A stretch of 64,000 nt of DNA from Inonotus obliquus (lineage: Eukaryota; Basidiomycota; Agaricomycetes; Hymenochaetales; Hymenochaetaceae), in contig JAJHTX010000004.1 of assembly GCA_032164295.1 (NCBI GenBank), forward strand, positions 992,001 through 1,056,000, read 5' to 3'. Both the position numbers and the translations under genes were made by a program. Below are positions 23,525 through 33,950 of this stretch, piece after piece. The notes under the pieces were generated by a model, which worked only from the letters and a program-made list of their open reading frames with translations, was not told the origin of the DNA and did not search any database. Numbering within the stretch: position 1 is the stretch's first letter; each line of letters starts with the position of its first letter.

Positions 23525-23879
23525 TCAGCCCCTCTTGCGCCTTTTACGGCCGCATAAACACCTCAATGAGCAAGATATGGACGGAAGAACATCGTGAGAC
23601 TTACAGCTGGTATGCAGATGAAGCGACAGGAAGCAAGAAGCCCGCAAGCATGAACGCAGTCAGCTTCACAGCGAAGGAGCGCCTCGCGCTGTAGTCTGTC
23701 TTGAACGGAGTGGTCTAACCGACGCAACAAGTCAGAGTAGTTCGCAACTCCTCACTGACGAGTGTACTTACGTTGTTCACGACATTGTCAACATGGAATG
23801 CACGACGCTGGAGAGCTCCAGAACGAAGAGCTGCAGGAGCGCGAGCGCGCAGAGCAGAGCGGGCGAGGGCAGCTTGCAT
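23525..23879 (-). CDS. COX8: cytochrome c oxidase subunit 8 (mammalian VIIc type), mitochondrial
   Basis: Three exons encode a protein of about 75 residues. An Ala/Arg-rich mitochondrial presequence (MQAALARSALRARAPAALRS) leads to RRAFHVDNVVNNTTPFKTDYSARR, and then one membrane helix (FAVKLTAFMLAGFLLPVASSAYQL) and a short basic tail. HV-N--PF in front of a single membrane span is the signature of the Cox8/VIIc family, a structural subunit of complex IV in the inner membrane. The last few residues depend on the acceptor chosen for intron 2; I favour the one giving YQLRKRG. The gene is divergent from the aldehyde dehydrogenase at 24484. Confidence 0.75.
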
Positions 23880-24483
23880 GGGGATGATGGTGGTTCGGGT
23901 GAAAGAGGAATGAAGTGGCGAAAACGTGATCCACTCATGAAAAAAAGGCTGACATCGTCACTAGGCAAGTCGGAGCCAATCGGTAAGTCCATGGCTGTTA
24001 CCTTAATTGGAAATGTGGACGAGCCACGTTCTTATTGGGTGGGCGTCTAATGACATAGCCTATGAGAAGCGGTAGTGTAATCCCGTCGGATGTCCGCCGT
24101 CTCTTTCACTTACTGCGGCCACCGCAACCACCGCGACCACCGCGTTACGTTACAAACCTATTCTGCGCACCATTCGTGGTCGCACACTGGCATCGGATTT
24201 CGTTTTCTTGTTCATCTAGTCTTAAAGCTTATTCAAAGTTCTATTACTTCCACCACCCCATTCTTTTTGCTTCCACCAAATCACATTTAGCTTGTGCCTA
24301 CAGCAAGGAGAAGGTTGCAGTACAGGAGAAGTCGGATGCAGGGTCTGGCGGATGTTATCTTTGGTTCTCTCTAACGGCATCACGCGCTCGGTCTTAAGAG
24401 CCGTTCACATACGAACACGGGTTCTCACCGTCTCCACTGTGACCAGCCTTGTTCCTTATCTTTCACTTGCACATCACAGACCA
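23880..24483. promoter_or_regulatory. divergent promoter region between COX8 and aldehyde dehydrogenase
   Basis: About 600 bases without a separate gene. The part from 24352 is in frame with the downstream dehydrogenase and could be its N-terminal targeting extension. A (ccacckc)-like run occurs near 24110-24150 (ggccaccgcaaccaccgcgaccaccgcg). Confidence 0.4.
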
Positions 24484-27209
24484 ATGTCGTCCGCTACAGC
24501 CTCACTTCCTCTCCCGGGCGGCAATAGGTCTGTTTCGCTGCAGACAGGTTTATTCATAAACAATGAATTCGTGCCATCCGTGGATGGGCTAACTATTGAG
24601 TGAGAAATGCTTAATAAGTCGAATACCTCCGTAAATGAGCCAACTAATCTTGGTTGGTACGGTTCAGTTCTATCAACCCTGCGACAGAGGAAGTCATCTG
24701 CAAGGTATCGGCAGGTATGTATTTTTGTCGCGCAAAGAAGCCGAGGCCTCTTCGGCATGACAAATGTTCTTAACATACCGTAAAGACTGTTTCTAATTAA
24801 CACCGCTTTGCAGCGTCCGAAAAGGACATTGACATTGCTGTCGCAGCAGCTCGTAACGCATTCAAGACAACGTGGGGAAAGAATGTAACCGGCGTCGAAC
24901 GTGGTCGCCTAATCAATAAGCTCGCAGATCTGATTGAACGTGACCAGCAAGACCTGGCTGAGCTTGAGTCTTTGGATAATGGTAAACCTGTCCGGATTGC
25001 GAGGTATTTGTATTTTCTATCACGCCGTGGGCAATAAGGCCGCATAAGTCAATTTTGACCATGCGGGGTGTATCCAGGGATGTCGACATTGCCGATTCGA
25101 TTGGATGTCTCCGATACTATGCTGGCTGGGCCGACAAAATTGTCGGCCAAGTGCGTAAATTACTCTACTTTCATCAATTTCCAATTCTTTCGTAATCAAC
25201 CTATTGAAACAATCTATCAGACGATCGAGGTGGACAACAAGGCTAAGCTTGCCTTGACTCGCCATGATCCTATCGGGGTTTGCGGTCAGATGTACGTGAG
25301 CTAATTAACCCGGCACAAGTTTATTTTGCTAATATGTCTAATCAGAATACCCTGGAACTATCCCCTGCAGATGTGGTAGGTATCGTTGGAGTGACCTTAG
25401 AAATAAGAGTGTTTTATGTTGTATTGATGCTCGTTCAAGGGCATGGAAAGTAGGGCCCGCCTTGGCCACTGGGTGCACTATCGTGATGAAACCTTCAGAA
25501 ATAACCCCGTTGTCCGCTTTAGTACGTCAATTGGTCTCGTCACTCTTCCTATGAGGCTATACGAATGTTCTTTCATCAGAAACTTTCTGAACTCGTCAAG
25601 GAGGCCGGGTATGCTCAAGTAATTGATTCCGTTGTCAGCGGACCACTAAGCTTTATCTTCAGATTCCCTCCTGGCGTCATTAACACTGTACCTTCGCTAG
25701 GCTCGATAGGGGGGGTAGCGCTAGCATCTCATCCTGATGTGGACAAGGTTGCCTTCACCGGTTCTACTGTTACAGGCCGCAAGGTCATGGAAGCAGCTGC
25801 AAAAAGCAACCTGAAGAAAGTGGGTGCCGCAATCCAGGCGGTTAGCGAGAAAATTACTTACGTCAATGCCTAGGTGTCCCTGGAACTTGGAGGGAAATCA
25901 CCACATATCATCTTTGAGTCTGCAGACTTGGAGCAAGGTGAGAGTGAATTAATGGCCAATAACTCGCTTGGGCCACATGCTGAAGGACTGATGCTTGTAG
26001 CTGCAAATTGGGCCGGTCTCGGTATCTTATTCAACAATGGTCAAGACTGCACAGCCGGATCTCGATTGTATGTGCAAGATACGGTCTACGACAAGTTTAT
26101 GGCCCTTCTCGTTGAGAAGGCCAAGTCACTCGTGGTCTCCCATGGTTTTGACGAAAGGGCTTCTGCTGGCCCCGTGGTGCGCAGCTGTCCTTACCGCTTC
26201 TGTCGCGCTCTTCGCTCGTGCTGGCGTGCAAGTCCGCGGCCCAGGTGAAGGGATCTGATATGATTTACAGGTGTCCAAAACGCAATATGAACGCGTCTGG
26301 AATTATATTGAGTCCGGAAAAGCAGAGGGTGCGAAAGTGATGTTTGGTGGCGAGAAACGTAAGGAACGCGGATACTGGGTCGATCCGACGAGTTCGTTTG
26401 TTACGTTTACCCGATTTGGGTGGTTCTGGTTGAGATGCTGACATGTTGCATTCATTGTTTTTGTCTTTCCATTGCGACCGACAACACAGTATTTGGAGAC
26501 ATTACACCCACGATGAAGATCGTGAGAGAAGAGGTACGTACGCAACCGCTGTGTCCCGTGCTTGCGTTGGGCTTCTTCCGTCCCGGGCTTCTTCCTCGCC
26601 CGTCTCGCGTGCTCACCGCGTGTACTGCAGATCTTCGGTCCTGTTTTGGCCGTCTCCAGATTCTCATCGGAGGAAGAAGCGATTGAACTTGCCAATGACA
26701 CCAACTATGGTCTTGCTGCTGGTTTCCATTCGAGTATGTCCCTCCTCTTCTTGTTTTCACCGTGCTTTTGTGTGAACTTGATAAGTGATCCGCTCGCTAA
26801 CTTGCATGTTACAGATGACGCTAATCAGTGTATGCGTGTCTCATCAGCGCTTGAAGGAGGCACTGTAAGTGTGGACTTTACGAAATCATTACTCGTCTCA
26901 GTCATTCTCTGGGCTTTCCTGATTTTGGTACTGTCGATCTCTAGGTTTGGATCAACCAATATAACGTCTTGAATAATAACGTCCCGTTTGGAGGGAAAAA
27001 GCAGAGTGGTATCGGTATGTGGCGTTCTTCTAATTTGATCGGTAAACTTCTCACTGCGCACCATGACTGACCGATATGTCCTCTATGGCGATGGGGGTCT
27101 CCTCCCCGATGGCCTAGGTCGTGAGCTGGGTAGCTACGCACTGGACGAGTATACATCGGTCAAGGCGATCCATTGGAACTTCGGAGAGAAGCTAGATTGG
27201 CCTTTCTGA
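24484..27209 (+). CDS. aldehyde dehydrogenase (NAD(P)+), class 1/2 type
   Basis: About fifteen exons join without any broken frame into an aldehyde dehydrogenase of about 500 residues. Blocks in order are [81 protein letters not shown] and the catalytic Glu in [14 protein letters not shown]. The catalytic Cys lies in [15 protein letters not shown]. Then come [22 protein letters not shown] and [27 protein letters not shown] near the C-terminus. This type oxidises acetaldehyde and other aliphatic aldehydes. The ATG at 24484 gives a cytosolic-looking start. An in-frame ATG 44 codons upstream (24352) would add a basic, hydrophobic leader that could act as a mitochondrial presequence. Confidence 0.9.
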
Positions 27210-28383
27210 TCATTGCAATCTCTTGAGTGTTATCTGAGATGACATGGAAGCGTAGATGAATCTGAAGGTCGAAAATTTTGGTTGGTGTGTCATCAAGCAT
27301 TAGAACGGACCATCTACAAGAGCGGTGTGAATTGCGGCTGGGAAGGAAATACAATATTAACCATGTAGGTAAAAGGAGATCTATCAGACGAATAGCAAAT
27401 GTATGTATGGTATGTATCAACCACAGTATGAATCTTGAATCTCGATGACACAGTAGCAGAAATTTTTCAATTTTATTGGGGGAGATAAATTTAGGTTTCG
27501 GCGCGGCGCATAGTTCCAATAATCCTACTAAGCTGCATCCGATCATCCAAGCCCGTGTTGAAGTTAATGGCTGAGTGAGATCCACCTGTCAAAGCAGGAG
27601 GGAGACCGGTCGGTGTCATATGGTACACTAGGCCCCCATACAAAAATTTATCCGCCTTAAATCAACTTGCGCAGTAAGCTCACACCGGATGACTTGAATC
27701 TCCATCAAAATGCCCCATAGAAGAATAATTAACTGGTCCAACTCAGTTTTGATTCCGATAGTACGTGTGGCCACCTCATAGTTTGATAGAGTAACAGCAA
27801 CTGGTTAGTACACTGATTCAGGTAATGTATGTGGTAACTGCTGGAATAATAAGACCCTGATGACAGCAGCGGTTCCTTATCCAGAAGGGTCAAGTAAATG
27901 GCGAGATCCAGCGGTGAGTCTTCTTGCGATCTCAATTCAATCCCGGCGGTTTGCGCACGCGTCCCAGCTCATATATCGATTAGAGTAAAATAGTTACGGA
28001 ATCAAATTATACACCATAATGAATATACGCTATTTACACCAATGACGTGACAGAATACATTCATGTTAGAATAAAACTCAAAACTATCCAAACGGAACGG
28101 ACAAGATGGGAAATATTAGCATGATTGTGCTCAAGAGAATACGGGAAATTAAGCATTTGAGCGTGTGATCTTCGGTTCCTACCATGTATTCAGTGGCGCC
28201 GAAATGGTTCATGGAAGCTCAATGCAAGGCAAGGAAGTTACAACAAGAAAAGCGAAGGATGGACCCGGCGCGGTGTACGAAACCATTTTTATCACCTATG
28301 ACTCTGAACCAAATCACGTCTAGTGAGGTATGCCAGAATGGTAATACATGCCGCTCTCATTGACAGAACCCTGTGGACAAGGT
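27210..28383. other. 1.2-kb convergent intergenic region, no gene seen
   Basis: The region between two convergent genes is AT-rich and holds only short, motif-free open frames on either strand. The one at 27160-27585 (minus) overlaps the 3' end of the dehydrogenase and looks like chance. No repeats, RNA genes or transposon ends were recognised. Confidence 0.45.
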
Positions 28384-29662
28384 TCAAGACTTCATAAGCA
28401 TTGTGAGATCACGACTCGACCTGAACAGACTTCTCACCGGACTAGAACTATTCAGGCCCTGGTCATACCCGTGCACACTACTACCAGTTCCATACCGTAC
28501 GGATGAAGTATTCTGAATAAAGAGTTTTCATTGGAGGCTCGGTCAAAAGGCAAGTGAGGCCAAAACGGCATACCTGGGTTGGTATGTGATATATGGAGCT
28601 ACCTGTTACTCCGTAAGGGCTGTTGGGGGAAGTTGGCGACGCCAGTTGATATCCGGGTGGTGTTCTAAAGCCCAGACCGAAATTTTATTAATTACCTGGA
28701 AAAGTTAGACAAGTGGCATCGAAGAGTACGGACCTGATGTACGATTGCCCGGTAGTATGGATTTGAGGGACGGCCGACGCCGAACCATGGCGTACCGGAG
28801 GGCTTGGATGCGTGCTACCTGAGTATCCATAGCCCGAGCTCATCGCAGTCTGCGTGTTGTGCGATTGAGGCCCGTGGCTTTCGGACCAATGTGTGGGACC
28901 CGGAGTGAAGCTTGATGTGGAGGGACTTGAGTCGTTCTGAGACGGCACGTAATATGTCGTTGGATCGCGGTTATGTTGTGCAGAGGAATTTGAACCATGG
29001 TTCTGGGTGTGGCCATGGCCACTCGGGTAATGCGCATATTGTCCTTCTTGGTTGTGTGGGCTCGAATAAGTTGCATTATGACCGCTAGGTGATAGTTGCG
29101 AAGAGGTTGAGTGATACGGGTAAGCATCGCTCTGTGAGTACCCATACGAGGCGGGCGGAGTGGCGCTTGAGTGTCTGATTTCTACAGGGCTTCCGGAAGG
29201 TGATCCGCCTGCGAACTGTCCTGGCACTCTGTGCGTCCGTCCAAGTGGTGTCTGGGTCGGACCGGAAGGATGACCATAATTACCCGGGTAATGTTGCTGA
29301 GAAGCTGAATAGGCCTGATGAAACAATGAAATAAGCAAGAGGAAACGGGCATCAATAGAAGAAACACGCACTGTCTCGTCGGACCTGCGAGTGTGAGATA
29401 CAGGAGTTGGGATGATCTCGCACTCCCTGTTGTTCTTTGCGCACAAGTCACATTTCGGATAGTGTCCGTTCTTGAATTGGCACTATTGGGTGCTATGAGA
29501 GTCATGACGACGAACTGAGTGAGATCTCTCGCGTACTTTTCGATGCTTCTGGCTGCAAGATTTGCATGCTTTTGGGCAACGCTCATGCAACCGCGCTTCT
29601 TCCAGCCTCTTAAGAGCTGCCTCTGCCTGGAGCTTGAGCGCGTCGTGGTTACGGTCAGGCAT
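28384..29662 (-). CDS. Zn2Cys6 binuclear-cluster transcription factor, short type
   Basis: Exon 1 starts at 29662 and ends in RCPKACKSCSQKHRK. After an intron the frame continues CQFKNGHYPKCDLCAKNNRECEII, giving the full C-x2-C-x6-C-x9-C-x2-C-x6-C zinc cluster of fungal Gal4-type regulators near residues 32-64. The rest is a His/Tyr/Ser/Gly/Pro-rich low-complexity region (YGYSQSDAYPYHS, QEGQYAHYPSGHGH) of about 250 residues, probably an activation domain. No fungal-specific middle homology domain is seen, so the protein is unusually small and disordered for the class. The C-terminal two exons (about 28660-28384) are less sure; they read PPGYQLASPTSPNSPYG and end near LTMLMKS. The target genes are unknown. 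Confidence 0.75.
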
Positions 29663-31362
29663 CTTCTCGGGAGGCGGCAGAGCGCGTATGATATAGATAT
29701 GGACGCGGTGGTGGATGAAGAGGATACAGTATTGGATAGATTATAACGAGACGGCCGGATGAGATCTTGACGAAGATGAGGAAGGGGGAAACAGGATGGA
29801 TGAGAGTACTGGGTCAAGTCATGTGTCTTTATATGCTCTTGCACATATAATGAGATGGTTTTTCACATCTCGCGTAGGCCCAGAATAGAGGCGCTTAGAT
29901 GACGAACTAGCTATTGAGACACGGAAATGTCCGGCTGACCGAGGTGCGAAAGGGTTGAAACAGAGTGTGAGCGCCTTCGATGACAGCTGGAGGAGGAAGG
30001 AGATACTCGGAAAGAGTGAGCGCTGCAGGCCCCGGCATGTGATGGTAAGGACGTAATATGTGGAGATAAGAAGAGACCAAAGTATCGGAATCAAAAGCTA
30101 GGCAGAGGAAGACGGCCGAGGGCCGCAATAGAAGGAAGTCGCAGCGCACTAGCCTGCCGCCGCTGCATTGATTCGGCGACAAAAACTCCCTGAGCGTATA
30201 ACATCTTGCTATAATGTCGCGATCATCTGAAACACAAACAGGCCATCATATTGGCTATGAGGCCCACATGCAAATCGCGCCACGCTCGATTCAGGTTTTT
30301 CGTCCCAGTCTCATTTCGCTCAGAGATCCTAGACGGGGAGGCGGAACCGGATTTCGCGAGTATCTCAGATTTCTGTATCTTCTGAGTTTAATGTGCTTTC
30401 GCGCCGTTTTGTCGTTTTCTTACATCTTCGTTTGGTCTTCTCCAACCTTCGTGAGGCACGTTGCCACGCACCTCCGCCGTTGCCACCGAAATCGGTAGCA
30501 TTGGAGGGAGATGTGGCCGCGAGGATAAATGAAAGCCTCGCGAGGAGGAAGAGGAGACGGAATAAATGCGGCGAGAAGCTATATGGGGCACAAGTGAAGG
30601 CAGGGATCAAGGCTGCGAAGACATCAAGATTGGTGCTCAGCCAGTGACCAGGAACGGTTAGGAACGAAGGAGAGGAGGCAATAGATAGATAAAAAATATA
30701 AAACAATTACATACAAAAATATAAAACCACACCGCAGCCTCTGTCCGAAAAAGGGTTGCTTCCACGTGTCGATCCACGTGTACCCACAAGTAGAGTTTAC
30801 CACTTAAACTCTTTTTTTTTTTTTCGAGAAAAAAGAATTGGAATTCATCTTATACACAGGCTTCGGCGTTTTCTGTGACCCTGCCCTCTGCCGTCACCTT
30901 CGGATATCGGCCTACATCTATGCTGCGTGGAATCCTTCTCCTCTCAGCATGCAAAGAGCGTTTCTTTCATTTCACCCTCTTCAGATTTTGTTTCCGCCGC
31001 CATTTGTCTCCGCTCCCTACTCATTACCTCATTTGTTCTCCTCCGTTGCACGTTCCTGCACTTCTCTCCATTCATGTCTTGCTTCCTCTTCTGTTCTTTC
31101 TCCTTAATTGGATCCCTCAGCAGCACATGTCGATCAGCCACCGACTCCTGTGTAAGATCCATCTTCGTGTGTCTCGCGAAACGTAACACAAACTTGGTGA
31201 GCTTAATTTCCAGCTGGAGAAAGCCGGAAACACTTGCTTGTCGTCGGAGGGTCGGCTGCTCCTAAAGCACAAACGATAGCGTCCCGTGGCTGAGCAAAGT
31301 AAATCAAACTGCAGAGGCTCTATTCCCCGGAAGCAACGTACAACAGCGCCCGCATATTATCA
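29663..31362. other. 1.7-kb intergenic region, coding content unclear
   Basis: This is upstream of the zinc-cluster gene and downstream of the proteasome gene, both on the minus strand. Plus-strand frames at 30214-30498 and 30393-30647 and an antisense frame at 30365-30706 are open but match no family I know. The plus-strand stretch reading NESLARRKRRRNKCGEKLYG has plausible protein composition. Two CACGTG boxes (30763-30768, 30775-30780) and a T14 tract near 30811-30824 are present. Confidence 0.35.
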
Positions 31363-32372
31363 TTAGAGCGCAAGATAATCTCGAACCTCCTCTTCCGATA
31401 GCTTACGGAATGTTACTTTGGGTCTCCCAGATTCGGGCCCCACTTTGGCTGCCTCAAGCTCTTCGGTCGTAGGGACGGTGACGACTCCAATCTCGATCGT
31501 CTTCTCGGTCATCTGGCCTTCAAATCCTTCCTTCAGCGTGAGAAGAGCGGTGTGTATTGCGTCTTCCAGAGAGATATCATCGTTGTAGCTTAACAATAGA
31601 ACATAATGTATCAGCGGAGAGGCATGAATTGAGCAAAGCCGTGCTGACCGTTTCTCAAGGAAAGTTTTCGCATTCACCATGTTCTTTCCAATGGCGCTAG
31701 CCTTCCATGCCCAGAATGAGCCGGAGGGGTCCACCTGATAAAGTGTTGGTCCTCGATGCGCATCCCAACCGGCAACAAGGAGCGAGACTCCGAATGGACG
31801 GACACCACTGTCAGCAAATAAATCAGCTATCGGTGTTTCTGCTTCGAGGATTGAGAACGAGTGGCACCCACCCAGATTGCGTTGCTTCCTGCATTAACGT
31901 CGCAATTTCTTGGGTAAGTATTCGTGTTGGAGGGTATTCCCCGTAAACTTTCCAATAGGCCTGAGCACTTTTGCGGGCCTTTGCCACGAATATCCGATAG
32001 TCTGGACCCATACCCGAGTACACAATACCGATGTTGGGGCAGATGACGCAGACTTTATCTAACATTGAAGAGTCGATTAGGAGCGAAGATGATTTCTTCT
32101 CGGTCGCAATAACAATGCCGTTAGTCGCTGAATCGGATACGTACGATAAGGCATCAGGTGATTGAGAGACAAAGCACGACTAAACGCACCCTTGATTCCT
32201 AGACTTGTTGTGCCTTGAGCGACTGCAGCAAGAGCATGCTCGATTTGAACGAGCTTGCCGCTCGGCGAGAAGACCGTGAGCGAATAACTATGATATAGTA
32301 TAATTATTCGCGATGCCAAGACACTATGAGCTATGACTCAAACCTGTAAGCTCCACTACCTGGGTTGGCCAT
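31363..32372 (-). CDS. PRE8: 20S proteasome subunit alpha-2
   Basis: Several exons join to a full alpha-type proteasome subunit of about 260 residues. It begins MANPGSGAY and continues with the alpha-subunit N-terminal signature [20 protein letters not shown]. The core follows with [41 protein letters not shown], the alpha-2 block [40 protein letters not shown] and the end [12 protein letters not shown]. The combination matches alpha-2 (yeast Pre8, human PSMA2). As an alpha subunit it has no active site. It builds the outer ring and gate of the 20S core. A (CAA)n run directly precedes the start codon. The usual IEYA is IEHA here, a mild change in the signature. Confidence 0.92.
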
Positions 32373-32400
32373 TGTTGTTGTTGTTGTTGTTGGTGGTGGG
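32373..32400. repeat. (TTG)n / (CAA)n microsatellite at proteasome start codon
   Basis: A short trinucleotide run (ttgttgttgttgttgttgg) abuts the start codon of the alpha-2 gene. On the coding strand it is a CAA-rich leader, a composition that tends to keep a 5' UTR unfolded. Confidence 0.6.
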
Positions 32401-32979
32401 AAAGAAAGAGGAGAGTACCACTGGTCAGTGTTCTCGCTAGTGGACGTGACGCGCGTCGTTGACGCGTCTCCCTCAGGGTCGGACCTTGCTTGCCGGATCC
32501 AGATTCACAGTCACAGTCACACTCTTTGGCCACCTAATTCGAATACGTCGAAATCTATTCCAGTGTCCACCACAACTCAACATCCGGCAGTCATTCTCTG
32601 TAAACCCAGCATATACCGGACAAGGGCTTGTCCCGTTTGTCAAGAGATATCTATCATTTGGCGATAGCGAATGGCTAGAACTCGGACTCTCTACATCTCC
32701 TCGCGCCGCTCCAGCCTCCGCCCTATTCATCATACGCCCTAAATCCGGATAATTCGGCTAATGGGTCTCAACGAAGCTTATCCGCTCTGGTGCATACCAA
32801 TCTCATCTAACTGGATAAAGCGCACCTCCAACGCATGCCCAGGCTAACGCCAAACAGGGCAAATTACTCCCTTTCACGAGCTTTGTCGCCGCTTCACTTC
32901 ACTTGTGGCAGGTTTGTCGTAAATTCTCTCTAATTGCGTGCGCCAACCGCTTTCTGGAAGTTATACTTCAATCTAGAAC

Positions 32980-33805
32980 ATAACAGAGAGATTAGAAGCT
33001 ACTGAGGAAACTGATGCAGTTCCTTGGCGTAACGGCGAGTCTACTGCCTTTCTCGGGAATCTTGGGTGCACAATTACTAGTATCTCTCAGAGAGATAAGA
33101 TTGTTCGACTGATTCTTGTCAGCAGGTTATAGGGAAGTCCAATGAATATATCGATATTGTTTTTTTGCGGTTGTTCCGTTCCGCAGAAACTAGCCCGAGG
33201 TCATCGACACTGGCCATTCGACGCGGTGGACGACAGCTAGTCGAGAACACCTCCGCTTCGGGTATCGTTTGGGAGTGGGTTCCACCCGGCCCAGGTGACA
33301 TGCCAGACTTTTCAATTTGCTTGGAGATTTCCGGGACCGGCACTGAATACATAGCCCATAGTATTCCCCAGAGTAAGCACCCGATCTCACCGCGATTCTA
33401 GTCTCGTGCTACCCTGCTGTGATGTTGATACAGGTATATCAATTTCTTCGGGATCTTACCGAAGGCTTCTCTTCTGCATAGCAGGTATGCTCATCCTCGG
33501 TGAAATCCAAGATGGACGGTGCCTTCTTATTCGGAGACATGATAGCGCGAACACCAGCGGTTTGGCCTGTGAAGCTCCATGTATTGGTTAGCACTACGTT
33601 CTATCCGGAGTGAAGCGCAAGATCCTTCTGTCGGAGCTAGTGTGTAAAACTAGCTGCAGCTGTCCTCCCGATCCAGGTTTTCTACCGATCAAGATACCAG
33701 GTCAGAGAGCTCTCGTCTCGGATTCAGACTTCCGGGGTCTGGACCAGGCGGTGGGAGTTATCGATGATGCGACTTCTAAAAGGTATTGTTTATTTCCTCT
33801 TGCGC
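32980..33805 (+). CDS. uncharacterised coding stretch, possibly 5' part of the downstream RNA-end gene
   Basis: Several plus-strand segments have protein-like composition and can be joined by short introns. One reads NITERLEATEETDAVPWRNG into GCTITSISQRDKIVRLILV. After a GT-AG intron it continues SSPRSSTLAIRRGGRQLVEN and WEWVPPGPGDMPDFSICLEI. Further segments read SISISSGSYRRLLFCIAG and, near 33600-33790, LPIKIPGQRALVSDSDFRG. I recognise no domain. Segments further upstream (32590-32950) may belong too. I could not join the last segment cleanly to the frame starting at 33951, so this may be a separate small gene, the N-terminal part of the next protein, or a decayed copy. The limits given are approximate. 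Confidence 0.3.
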
Positions 33806-33950
33806 ATTAAAAAACCAGCTTTGCTTATACTTAGAAACAGCCATCATCGCTTTTTCTAGTAGCACAGTGGCAGTGAGATCTGATATTACGTTATCATCAC
33901 GTGATGTAAGCCAAATTGTTACGGGTCGGGTAAACATGGTTTGACTCACT

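Noticed and set aside
27160..27585. Minus-strand 141-residue open frame
   Set aside because: It overlaps the 3' end of the aldehyde dehydrogenase antisense and has no recognisable motif or splice structure.
30365..30706. Minus-strand hydrophobic open frame
   Set aside because: It is antisense to a more protein-like frame, its hydrophobicity follows from base composition, and no start context or introns support it.
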